Below, piece by piece: positions 36,701-49,800 of a stretch of 64,000 nt of DNA (position 1 is the first letter of the stretch; the number at the start of each line of letters is the position of its first letter). The notes beneath the pieces are model-generated. The model saw only the letters and a program-made list of their open reading frames with translations, was not told where the DNA came from and ran no database searches. The position numbers were made by a program, and so were the translations under genes. This DNA is from Ascidia mentula (taxonomy: Eukaryota > Chordata > Ascidiacea > Phlebobranchia > Ascidiidae), in contig OX387201.1 in NCBI GenBank assembly GCA_947561715.1, positions 3,552,001 through 3,616,000 of the forward strand. Direction: 5' to 3'.

Positions 36701-36918
36701 TACTAGCCCAGTGGTTCCCAACCAGGGGGGGATTCCTCACTTGAGGGGAATTTTTGTCATAATATTAATCTCTTAGCTTAATTTCTGTTCTAAGAATTAC
36801 ATTAAAATGTTAATGTAAACGATATTTTAGCAAACTAAATTTGTAGGGGGGAATTAGATTTGAATATCCACTAAAAGGGTGCACAGGACATAAAAGGTTG
36901 GGAATCACTGTACTAGCC
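36701..36918. mobile_element. hAT MITE, 202 bp, with perfect 8-bp target duplication
   Basis: The element is 36709-36910. It starts CAGTGGTTCCCAACC and ends GGTTGGGAATCACTG, a near-perfect inversion. TACTAGCC stands on both sides (36701-36708 and 36911-36918). No coding capacity. The exact duplication suggests a fairly recent insertion. Confidence 0.92.
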
Positions 36919-37000
36919 GGTATTTCAACGATTATTATATGAATTCGCCTCAATAGTGGCAAAAGTTTCCTGGCTTCACATTAGGTGTATTAACTTGCAG

Positions 37001-37802
37001 TCCTCTCTGGCCGAGTTGATTTGGAGAAGTTTTCATCTCCGGAGCACTAACGGCGACATCACTTCAAATGATCTGGTGGGTTAACATCATATAAACTTAC
37101 AACCTCTTATGATCAAGGCATGACTTCAATGTATAAAGCAGTAATACATCGGTTATTGTTCGTGGTACACAAGCTTAAAACATCAACTGCTTTCCATTTG
37201 ATAAAGCTGGTTTTAAGTAAAACTTATTAATTTTTTACAAGTAACTATTAGCTGCTCAATTAGGCAACCTGACAATCCTCAGGACATAGCACAGGCCACA
37301 GGCCACAGGGCTATTCATTTAATGTCATTTTTTCTTTTCTTTCATGTACTCGTCCTCTGCTAAAGACATTGTATATGTAAGTAAAAGTTGGTTTATTTTT
37401 GCAATACGATATAAAATTAATTTCCATACCATGTCAGTATTTGTAAAATTGCGCGTTGCAGTCAAGTTCTTTGCTCGTATCTGATGAATTATAACGCATT
37501 GTGTTTAAAATCACGAGACTTTAACATAAACATCGGTATCTTAAACTTCTATTTTCTTTATTTTGCTTTTCAAACCATACATGGTTGTGTTTTTGCTTTA
37601 AGGGAGTGCTTGAATCCAGAGAATGGGCGAAGCAGAGGTGTGTATTCTTAACCTTAAGGAAATATTTTCAACATTAACTTTGTGTCGTTTATTTGCAGTA
37701 ATTCAATTTCCCATTAAATTGGAACGTTCAGGTGACTTTTCACGAGCAGCCGCGGAGTATTATGCTGAAAAACTTATTTCACAATCCCAAAAAATTTGGT
37801 GA
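37001..37802 (+). other. Weak exon candidates, TPR/MIT-like fragment
   Basis: Three stretches have acceptors and open frames: 37001-37075, 37603-37637 and 37699-37802. The last two are phase-compatible and read ECLNPENGRSR then VIQFPIKLERSGDFSRAAAE followed by YYAEKLISQSQKIW and a stop. The GDFSRAAAEYY pattern resembles a helical-repeat (TPR or MIT) helix. The first stretch does not join the others in phase directly. It could be a decayed gene fragment. Confidence 0.22.
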
Positions 37803-40058
37803 CGACATTTGGTTCGTTTTTTTTTGTGGTGCTGTTTGCAACATATCACCTGTACAAACTGTTGGCTATGATGAGTAAATTCTTGCATTTGCATGTTTGT
37901 CTTTCTGGGATAAACCCTTTTATCTAATTTGCAAAAATGTCAAAATTGTGATAGAAATACATCACAGGACAAAACTTCGCCACTGTCGCTATAGTCTTGG
38001 TTGCTGATTCATGCTGGTTTCTGTCGTTTTCAATCGTAAAATTTTCATTTGTCATTTATTCAGTGAAATGCTTTGCACACAATATTTACTACTTTTACCA
38101 AGAGTATCAACCTATTCTGTGTTTGCATTCAAATCGTGCATGCCATGAGATTACACCACTTACCATTCTGACGTATGGTGGAGAGCAATACCTATGGATT
38201 TACTCTTGGTAAAAAATAACATTTCTCCCGGGATAATTGCCTCAATCGCATTCTTGGTCAAAATGTGGCACCATCCGTGAATACCCGACTGTTTTCAGTG
38301 TATATGTGTTGTTCGTACTATCATCCCGTTGTTTCTACGTTCATTGTCCATGCATGTTTGTTGTCGTTTGTCCACTATAAACATACAAACACAAAAAGCG
38401 TGGTGCTTGCTATGACAATCCAGCTCGACTTTACAGAATCATAATTTGTACAAACTTTCCCGAGTGGGAGTTTCCCTCCTCAAGCTGTCCCTTTTCACGA
38501 GACAGTCAGTGATGCATGACTCAACCTCAATACACATATGTGCAGATTGGTGGATCGGGGATGTAAATTTGACCATTTTCTGGCATTTCTTTTTTCTTTT
38601 TCGGCGTTTTCAGTCATTGTCCCAAATTAATTTACAAGACTTTTAGGAAAACTTAATGCCGAATGGGGAGTATAACCGGGGAAATGGGCTGATACAGCAG
38701 CCATTTTGCAAAATTTCGTTTCATTTTTTGTCAGCTAGTCTAGCTAAACTTTAACACCACTCAGCAATTGAGAAGATGTTTAAAGTTGCCTAAACACGTA
38801 ATAAACTAATCAAATCAGGCTCAAATTTGCAATTCCAGCTGCCTCATTCAACCGCAACATCAATCAACAGTTTACTTGAACTTCTATCTTGTGAACAACC
38901 AATATGACAATTAAACCAAGTGACTCTGTTTTCAAGGCCCTCTGCGATAGTGCACCTGTCAACTGTTCCGCTTGTTTCTCAATAACCTTTGCTAGGCCCT
39001 GTGACTCATATACCTAATATTATGATAGGGACCTAATATTCTTCTAAGTTAAAAACTATTGCACCTGGATAGGACTGTACAGAGCAAGGATTTGTGGAGC
39101 CTCCGGGAAGATCTTGTGACCCACAGAGTTGCATAAATAGCCCTGGGAGGTTGCTAATGCAATTGCATAAAACCACAATAGATGGGATACTTGAACGATT
39201 CATTTTTTTGCAAAATCCAATTGCATTTTGTTGCTGTTTTACCCCCAAATAATGTCCAACTGAGGGAGGATCAAATGCCCCCAGGGGTCAAAGATGCATG
39301 TGTCCGGCAACCATAACACCACAAATTGCTGGGCCCTTAATCGATATATTTTTTTGTTAATACAGCTTGAAGTTTGAGCTGCCATTTTAGCTCAATTATC
39401 CACAGCACCCCGTACCAAGTAGCTACCTGATTTAAAACGCCCAATAACCCACTAAAGCTACCCGACATTTTGTAAAATTAACCCCCGCTGCTGAATGCTT
39501 TGTGACGTCCTTATTCTATAAGGTTGGCATTTCCTACCACCGAACTTCTTTTTATAGAAATACCAATATGCGAATACATATCTTCAGTGAACTCAATACA
39601 CACAATAACAGTGCTATACTACTCAACAGGTCACATGCCATTGCTATTCAGAGTGACGTGGAGGTGGTTGCCACCAGCAGCCTTTATGTTTGGTAATTTA
39701 ACCATTGCTCTTTTCCACTGATGACGCTATTCAGCGAAACATGATTTCTTTTAAAATATAACTGCGTTTTGCCAGGGGGTTATTATATATTGTAATTTCA
39801 CAACGCACACAACTAACTAACCAGGAGTAGGACTTGAACCAACGCAAACCAAAATATCTATTTGCGTGATGATGTTGTTCTTTGCAGACTCATCGTAATT
39901 ATATAATTGAATGTATATAATTTTAAATGCCAATAAAAACGTAAATTTATATAATATAAGTGGGAGTTGCCTCGCACATACGGTTGTCATAACAACACCA
40001 TCACCTCTCACTGATTGGGCATAAAAGCAACAGTCACGAATCTTTATATGTTGACCAG
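37803..40058. other. Intergenic, nothing recognised
   Basis: AT-rich. A minus-strand GGTTCAAGTCC (about 39830) looks like a tRNA T-arm but no tRNA can be folded around it. No gene is supported. Confidence 0.5.
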
Positions 40059-40064
40059 TTTATT
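40059..40064 (-). terminator. Possible poly(A) signal of the FAK gene
   Basis: AATAAA on the minus strand, about 770 bases beyond the FAK stop codon. A 156-codon frame between them is most likely chance within the 3' UTR. Confidence 0.35.
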
Positions 40065-40834
40065 TTCGCCTCCAAGGAAAGGTGAGCGCACGTTAGAAAA
40101 AAAGTCGCAGCGGAAATTGAGATTACAATAAAATTTCTCCCCGCCGTGGCGGCGATGCCGAGAGCTGGCGGAAAAGAAGAATCGCAGGCGTTCGACGACG
40201 AAACGGCAAATAAAGTTAAACAAGATTCATTAAAAAAAGGAAACAACGGGAAAAGATAAACTGCGAATGTGGGAACAAAAGGAAAAAAAAACACGGCTTC
40301 AGTGGCTTTTTGCACGACACGCATGACGTCACCGAGATCCTCGCTGTGATTGTAGTAATGTGGCTTGAAAATAAACACTCCGTTTACGACTTGAGAGTTT
40401 GACGCCGAGGGCAATTTGCTGTCAAGCATAAATACGTTCGTTTGTGTTGCCGTGCGGTGGCGCCGCAGAGCATACCGAAGCGGGCGATAGAAGAATATGA
40501 TCAAGGCTTGTCATAGAGCGCGAGAACACAACAGCACGCTGGTTTTAGCGCGAAAGATACAAATAAATCTTTGGTCACACCGGTAGCTATAGGTCTGGGG
40601 TCCGACGGAAAACACGAAAAACATCGAGTAATTGACTAAAAATCTCGGAGTCGTGGCGTGCTGTGGGTTGTATATATACTGCACGACGATATTGTCATCC
40701 TCTGTTACGTTTCGGTAGTGCGGCGCGCATAGATATTCTGCTTTTTACATTGTCTCGTCCACGTCACAATGCTCGTCGCGTCGCGTGGCGCGCCTTTGCG
40801 CAATTTTAGTGTCAGTCGCGATGCGCGTTCGCTT

Positions 40835-43800
40835 TCACCCCTCCTCGAGCAGTTCACTGGGGGGTGGGGGCAGAGCAGGGTAGTCATCGGGGAAATCCCC
40901 GAGGTCACTTCCAACTTCGGACGAATGGCTGCTCGTTGGGGGTCCATCACTCGCGGGCCGGTTTAAGCGCGCTTTGTCCACGACGTCCAAGAGGTTTTTT
41001 ACGTCGATGGCGAGCACTTGGGTGGCGGCCATCAAACCTGAGATATTTATGTGTTAAAGGGTGCTGCATTAACCTTTTTTTAATACGACAACCTTACATT
41101 GAACCACATACGGAATTAAATGAAAGAGCACAAAGTCTGTAGTAAATGGTTCAAAATGTTCTTTGGTTTTGTCTACTCCATGGTCTAACAGCAAAAATCA
41201 GCAGTTTCGCAAAACTTACACTTCTTGTACTCGGTGACTTGCGTCGTCGAGTAGAAACGTTTCACCAACTTCATCTGGTTGATGATCTGGGAAAGGTCTT
41301 TGTTTGTCGTTTTCTGCGCCATGTCAATCTCCCGGTGGTTCCCCTCCGGCAGCGAGGGCATCTCTTGGTCGAGGCTTGTACATAACTCCTTCAGCGCCTT
41401 GCCGATGTTCTGAAAGGTGAAAAAATGATGGTAAGATTTGGTTTTCAGCGTTGGGAGATTTTCATTTGCAAGCATTCGAGGTGTATTACGAATTTTGTCC
41501 TGTAGATTGATCGAATAAAGAATTTCCGGTGCAACATCTTGGGTCAGTTATATGATATACAAACTGAGTTGTTGTTTTATTTTAAACTGGGTTTCTCACA
41601 TTCCAAAGTTTGACACAAAATTAATTTAAAGTCCATCGCGGAAAACTTTGCCAATGTCATTGCACACTAATAAATGTGGCTAAACCAAAAGTACCTTGAC
41701 CAGAACGAAGATATCGTCCGGCTGTGCGCTCATCACTTCCTGGTTAGCTTGCAGCACCGACTTAACCACGTTCATAGTATCCCGGTAAACTGCGTCGTTG
41801 CTTCGATCAAGCTTCATTGTTGGAGTCGGTTTGACTTCCTCCAATTTTAGCTGCGAAAATGCAAATAGAATGAGTTGGGGTTGCATTGCATCTAATATTT
41901 TCCACTCAGGACGTATTTTTGTTCATATTAGGAGTTTTATGGCATCTAAAACGAAAATTTCGGAAACCCTATAAGGCAGTATGGTGAAACACGTACAAAA
42001 ACCACATGACACAGCACAAGTTAAATACAATGATGTAACCCACAGCGGTCGAAGTCCAAACTAGTTTGCAACAAATTTCCGTGAACCGTTTTGATATTTC
42101 AACGTGCTAGGAAGTGGGCGACTTTTAACGTGGTTCAAAGCGTTCTTAACTGGAACCGCACCCCAAGAAAAAAACGACCTTTTCGGCGCGCACGCAGACA
42201 AGATCTATAATGTCGTTGTGAGATGCTCGGGAGCCTGTTGACCTTAAAGTCGGGAACGGCGAGAAAGTTACACCAGTCCCTTGCAGGGACAAGGTTGAAG
42301 TCTGTTGTGGGTTGGTTGGGGGTTGGCCGTTTTGAAGCGGAATTTTTACTACGGATTTTGCATTCGCCTTTTCAGACATTTTCCTGTGGTTTTCGCAAAG
42401 AGTAATAAGACCTTGAACATACCTTGGGCATGGGAGGAATAGGGGGCTCCTTAACAGCGGGTTGGCGTGGGGGTTTCGCCGGGGGCATTGACGGGGGAGG
42501 TGGGGCTTCCAATCCATCACGAGAATCTACACGACGTATCAAAATATTTAGGTTTTTGTAAGGCTAATATTATTTTGACACACCTTGTGTACTTATATTT
42601 GCTTTTAACACGATTGCATGATTCAAAAACAATTTGGAATGCATTAACACATTACAAGCGACGTAGGCACGTGGCCATGGCTTCATACCAATTCGTCAGA
42701 AAAAACTATCTCGCTTTGTGGATATAAAAAACATCTTAATAATTGCAAACTAAAATCGCACTTACTGGCATTATTTCCTCGTTGTCTGCGCGCTTCCACG
42801 GTCTGATACAAATGACCGGGATCTTCGTCCTCTTCGTCGCCATTGGGCTGCTCCTGTCCGGGGTACAACTGTTGATTAGCATCGCCACAACGAGCAAGGT
42901 ACAACAACCAACACGTAAAAAACGAAACCACGCGGGCAAGGCACAACACCCATTAAATTAAAATGTCAATGCCACGTCAAACCGTGCACGAACGACATGC
43001 AATCACCGCGTTGTGTTAAATGGCGTTTCGGTAAATTTCGAGTCAGTACATGCGACGAAAACCGGCGGGTGGCAGCAGAGAGAGGTCGTCGTGTTCCGGT
43101 CGGATGAGCGAACGGTGATTTTCCGGACGAGGTCGAGCAAATTTTGAAGAAAAAATGGAAGAAAGAAAAGTCATGCATGAGATGTTATTGAATTCGTATC
43201 GTTGGTGCATGATTATTATACACAGTGTAAACTAAAGCTAGGAACATGCAGTTATTTATCCGCTACCATAGGCTGGTTAATCACATTTTAGTTGCGCGTT
43301 CATTCCGCATTACTTTGCGCTCTAGTAGCGAATCAAATCAGCCAATTTATCATCAAAGAATATTTCGCTATAAATCTCAAGATCAAGGTGACAATGGTAA
43401 ATACCAATCAACGTATATTATTTCATTACTTCGGCAGAAATAAACGTCTAATCTTTTTGCTGTAATCTCGTAAAAACAAACCGTGATTTATGCGTCAACG
43501 AAACAAAATAAGTCACCATGATTAGAATTGAACTCAAAGGCGATCGGGACCAGAACACAATAGATAGGGGATGAAAATCGTTTTCTCACCATTTGTTGTT
43601 GCTGTTTGAGCCAGAGAGCGTCCTCGCGTTCGTCGATCATCTGCTTTTCGAGTCGCAATCGAATGCCCTCCTCCTCTGTCTTCATCTGCCGCAACTTCTC
43701 TTCCGCCTCAAACTTAACGATCTCCTGCGTTTCGTTGAAAAGTTTACGATATGTTCGTTGTATTGGGGTTATGAGGCGAATGCGGTCGGAATGCTTTAAC

Positions 43801-46800
43801 GCAACGACGTTAGTGCGAAAAGATTCGTCTAGGCAACCTAAATTTTCAATAATTATAAGTATTTCGTTGTATTGCGGTGATAAGACGACTATTGCGGTCA
43901 AAAAGCCTTTAAGTAACAAGATATTAGTAACAAAATGCTGTATGTAAAACACCTTGCTCTGGAACTTATCAAATAACTACAATGGCTATCCAGTTATTAT
44001 TTAAAAACAGGGCGATCACGCCTCAAATACCTCAGAGGTCATAATCTTTGGCCCAGTCTTGGGCGGTACAGCGGGCATGTTATGGGGTGCGTACATTCCC
44101 TGTTGCGGTCCCGTGGGTTGGTAAACAGGTGCGCCACCTTGCGGAGGGTAGTTTCTGTTGTTGGGGAAACCAGGGCGACTCGGCTGCAAAAGAATACGAG
44201 GCGTTGATTAACAGGCTGAAAGATAGGCGTAACGATTGCGCACTTAAACACACCGAAGCTGAATAGGTTTGCTCCAGCTTGTTTTGTTTTGTAAAAGTTG
44301 AATCAAACTAAGAACGTATGTTGGCTCAACAGCTTTTTTTCCACGCAAACTATTGGACTGTTTTTAAACGTGTAAAATCGTGTCTACCGAACCAAATGCA
44401 TTTTAATTGGAATCTAAATAAGGTAAATGACATGGTTGTCTTCAAGCGCAACACAAGAAGTCGCCAAAGATAGCAACCATTCAAAATACAGGTCGTTTAG
44501 CGACCAAAACGTGCGCGTCTCATTCACCGTTTTCTTGCAAACGCGGCCACTGCTTCCGCGCCTGGTTTTACGTACGAGGGCGTAGAATGCGTCAGGCTCT
44601 TGTCCGGGCCCAGCAGTGGAGCCGGCGGGTTTCTTTTCGATGAGGTTGTCATTTTCATCGCGTTTTCCCTGCTGCGTCTTGAGTGAGAGCGACATCTGAG
44701 TTAACATTTTCAGGGTCTCATTGAGCTTCTCCAGCTCGGAGTTGGGAGATGAGGGCACAAGCACCCCGACCGACATTTTCATCGTTGATTTGGCAATGAT
44801 TTCGTCCCAGCAATGCCTTATTGTTTGTAGCAGGCGGCTATGTGTATTAACGCTTTAAAATCGCAAGAGTTCTGGAGATACAAATGCAAAAATGCTGCAG
44901 ATTTTCAATATAACCTTTGGATTGGCTCGCGAAAAACAAGCATAAACACTAACGGTTACCGAAACAGCACAAATCCTCCAAATACTGAACATACACAGCC
45001 CGTATATACACTGTATCGTCAACAGTACAGCTGAAACAATTTAACTAACGAAGGGTGGCAACTGCCAATGTAATCGCTCCCGTGGGGAGCTACAGGGGCA
45101 GCTGCGTAAGCCGCAGAAATGCAATTCAAAATTCTGTACGACTTTGCAATTGACGCACATCGCCGACCGCGGTTTCCGCAACAACGTCGGTAAACAAGCG
45201 CAAAAGAAGCCTTTCCGCGGATATCGAGTCCGTCTACACTGTTCTCTACCACTGCTCTGGCCGCCTAACTGGAAAAAGTAAGGGGCGGTTCTTGATGGTT
45301 TCGGGCGCAGATCGTGATATGCCGTCCTATGTGTGCGTGCTTGCAAACCTCTGACGCCCATTTCCAATTTAGGAGGGGCCCAGGCAGGGAACGTCGTACA
45401 CACAGAAAAAAAAAACTAACGTGAAACAATGCTTTTTCACGCAGGTTTTGAACCTTGTGGCAAAACAACTACGAAAACCGTGCTACTGAGAATAAAGTCT
45501 CTTTCATTTGCGAATTATTCTGTGGTTTTCATCTGTGCAAACTGACATACAAACTAGATCTCGCACATGCTGAAGTATTTCTTACTTGGCAGCAATATAA
45601 TATAAGAATCTCACTTACTGACCCCAGTACTAGTAGCTCCAAGTGCAAGACGTTTTAGCTGCTTTAGGTGCTTAGATGCCACCCTCAGTAACATCACGAG
45701 AAGACAAGGCAGGCGTTTTAAACCACCAGAAACCAAACGAGAGAACGCAAAGAAAAAGGGGATTTGAGAGAGAGAATCGGCGTGAGAAGAAAAAGGGAAT
45801 CGTTGCACTGCATCGTGATAACCAGGGCCTATTTTAATGCTTGGAAATGCGACAGCGGACTTTCGCTCTTTGTACATTCCACTAATTGCCCGATCCTACA
45901 CGTAAAAGATAGCGTGCCAGCGAGGGATGCAAGTCATCTTTAGGCACGGTCGATTGATGACGTAAGAACAGAGCGGTACACTGAAAGTCACGTCGCAAAC
46001 AATGAAGGCTCAAAATTTAAAACTTTTGGCTCTCTATCAGGCAAGATGTCCGATTAACATTTGCGATAATCGCAGGCATACGCGGACAACAGCATCACGC
46101 GATGGAATCAACAATCTAGCTGCAACCACGTAATCAAACAGAACGATTGTGTCTCGCACAAGACGACACCGATGACTTGGAGGTGCCAGCATACGAGTCA
46201 CTGTTCCGACCAACAACTCCAATTAACCTCACCTGACCGTGTGGGTGAAGGAAAGTGCGCTGTTCGAACTTCTTTTGGGACAAAGTCTCATGCATTACCT
46301 TTTGTTATGCGCGTTGTGCGGATTTTTGCGAACTAAACTGCAGTTCTGGCGTCGCGGTGATTATCAAATTGTTCAAAGACATTGGAACTACCAATAATGA
46401 ATGAAGCCACACTGGAAGTGTGTGATGTAACGAAACCGCTTATTTCCATGCAAGCAACATGCAATGCAAGACACGTGAGGAGTTACCAGGTCCACGCGAA
46501 ATCACCCCAAGCCGGAAACGTTAAGTGGGTTAATGGGGAACATCACATTCTTATGCAAGACACAGAGAAAACGCGAAACTTTCCGAAATGACCAGCGCGC
46601 GTCACAGCGATAACGACTTGGCACACCCCTGGCGGCAAAGGTCGCTGGATTACTCTCGGAATCACCTGTCACGTGCTTCCGACCACGTGACGTGAAGATG
46701 GGTGGTCATTTTTGCAAGAGGGGTTGCGACATAAGCTGTGTGGAAGGAGCCATAGATCCACTGTGGCATTGAACCATATATGTGGATTTTCAAGACAAAA

Positions 46801-49800
46801 TCATCATTTTCCGGTCGCGAGTCTCGTGTGAAATTGACCCATAACATCGCAAGGCTGCTGACAATAAATCCATGACCTGTGAAGGGTCGGGGTTTTCTAC
46901 CGGTTTGTCGAAAAAAGTTTAAGACATTGTTTCGTCACTATCACACACGAGTAGTCTTTTTGTGGTATCTTTTTTGCTAGCAATTTTTGGTGCTTAAACA
47001 CCATGTATCTGTACCCAATTTATAGGGGGAGGCTAATACCCCGCTTATGGGAAAGAAAATATACAATTGCGCAATACCATAACCCATTTGCAAACAAACC
47101 ACAAAAATACATTCAAATGCGAACGTCTACGAGAACGCCAATTAAATGCATCAAGCTCTTTCAGGTGACGCAGATTGGCGCATTTACCTACGCACAAAAT
47201 CGCGACGTTCAATTGCAAATTCAGCCCACAGGTCGGTTTTACCGGCCGACGCGACGTCCACGACAGATCTTTCGATTCAATATGTGACGCGTCTGTATTG
47301 CCGACGCCTTTCGCTGTCTCCTGCATTCAAAAACCCGCCTGGGACCAAACAAGGCAAGAGGGTTGAAGGGGTGCAGACGGCAAGAATTACGACGCCGATG
47401 TTGGGAACGCGACCGTCGCGTGGCAAGGGTCAACCTCGTCACACGGAAACGCCACCAAGCAATAGAAGCAGGGAATTACAGCAATATCTGTGAAATTCTG
47501 GCAGATATGTGGACCTATAGGAGACAGGTCAACTGAAGGTCGCACAGGTAAAGTGAACTCCAGAAATTCGATAGATCATATTTTTTTTTAAATATGTGCT
47601 TTACAGCGCGATTAAATTTGGTGATATGCAGCGATACGAAAACCGTGTCATTAGTAGAATCGTACTTTCCCCCAATGTGAGTGAAACGCATAACCTCACG
47701 ATTCGGTTACGCAGTTTGTGCGGTGGTAATCCACGTATACGTCCCATATTTAGAGGAAAGCTCCCAGAATGCAATTCGCGGCGTTGCATGACTGGGTTGC
47801 GTCGATATGTTTGCAATCCACGTTACCCGCCAAATAGGGATTTCGCAATTAGTATCTGACGTTACACAAGCATTGCATCCTGGCACCATTATAAGGTTGC
47901 CATTTTACTTATTGAAGTACCTAAAACCTACTTCACAAGACAAATCTGCAGAAAATACATACAGCTCTGAAATGTGAAACTGCAACCCCGGCGGCCATCA
48001 AAGGAAACTGCTGCGAAAGACGATTTTGCTGCATTACGCGATAAATGTCAGGTCACCCCTTTTGCGCGGAAGCCACCAAATAAGCTTGCCAGAAGCCATC
48101 AACATCACAATTCACGCCAATACTCAGAACACCGCTGCACTGTAAATGACTGCCAGCAGACCTGCGGCTCCCGACCAATCACAGCCCATTGTAACACGTG
48201 ACCTGAAAATTACTTCCGCCAGAAAAATATATCATCCCATTTTATTTTTTTCCAGGTTACACATAGGGCGTTGGTACAGAAGTGACATGTCATATTTTTA
48301 ACGACTTCTGGCACCCATACCGTCTCCATGACGCATTTAGGAGATGACTTTCGGCGTGCAACCGTTATTTCTGGTGCTACAATATTTCGAGACGTTGCAG
48401 ACAATGCAATCGCGAAAAGAAAAATTCCCAAAGTTTTCTCTTTTGTCATAGCTCCAAAAGATCACGTACATTCCCAATGATTGTCAACCTCTTTAGCACG
48501 AATTTATCAGCTCCGATCGTTACACTGGCACTTGCACGGGGAACCAACACGAACGAATTCCACCCACCGAACGTGATATAACAATAATAAAAACATGTAC
48601 CATCGGCTGTGATATCGGGCTCAAATCAGCATACAAAATTTTGGGTGTCAATTAATAAATCATATGATGCACAATGAAATGCTGTTTCGTTTATTGGTTA
48701 ATTGGAGACCCAATGTTGTGTTTCTAAATTTCTTTTCCTGTTTTTAAGAACCGACATTGACAACGACCAATTATGCACGAAATCTGCACTTGAAGATATC
48801 AATGCCGTGTCGTTTGAATAGCTTGAAAGCATTCCAGTGATCAAATTATTATAACAAACCAGTGTATCAAGCATGAACGCAACTTTGTCAAGCAAACTGT
48901 AGCAACTGGGCAGTATGGGTGGTCGTATAGCGGTTGATTGGCCCATCACGAGACCGGATCTCCAACCGTTGTTAACTCGCAATCGTGGAGAGCAAGCTTG
49001 CCAATTACACTTCTACCGGGGTCGCTAGAGACCGATGGGTGCGGTGACCTCCGTGGGGTAGAGCTTAGCACGCATCCGTGCAGTTCACGGGACTAAAACT
49101 GTTGAGCCTTACTTGTGGAGTCGGATCTTGCCATTACGCAATATGAGCATTCCGGTTTGCATTGCAATGTTATTTCATGCTACGACTCTTGATTGTTTTT
49201 TAATTTACTTTCCTTGCGCTGTACAATGGGGTTTGTTGTCTTTTTGAAGGTGATATTGAATCAATAACCACATGTATCACATGTACCAATGCAAACGCGA
49301 CACGTAGAGCATACGCGATAGAAATTACAGAATTGCGAAGAAATTTTCACAAGTCATGGTCTTGTGATGGCAAGCAAATCTGACAACTGCGCAACTCGCA
49401 ATAATAGTTAATTGTTGATGACGCAAGATCCCCAGTAACCCAACCCTTAACTGCCGGAAGCTCGGTTATTTTCGACAAAGTTTCTGTGAATAAGATCGAC
49501 GCAAGAAAAGATGCAAAGCAAATAATGGCGACCACCAGTGTGCCGACGACCAAAGGGGTTGAGGTAAAAGATTTACTCGGAAACTAATAGACAGCAATCA
49601 AAACCTTAATATAAATTGCTGAGAAACCGAAAGCCGCAACTGCGGGACATGAATAGGGAACAATGACAAATGAAAAACTACGCTTCATGACGTAACCCAA
49701 TACAGGTGACGTCATCTACAACGTAACACACCCGCCTTTGTCCGTGGGAATCAAGAAGGGGGACGTTTTTTAACCCGCTATAGGATTATTAATAAAACTG

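Noticed and set aside
39820-39846. tRNA or tRNA-derived SINE on the minus strand
   Set aside because: Only a T-arm-like GGTTCAAGTCC is present; acceptor, D-arm and anticodon stems cannot be formed.
40034-40504. 156-codon minus-strand frame
   Set aside because: It lies between the FAK stop and a likely poly(A) signal and has no domain; 3' UTR is the simpler reading.
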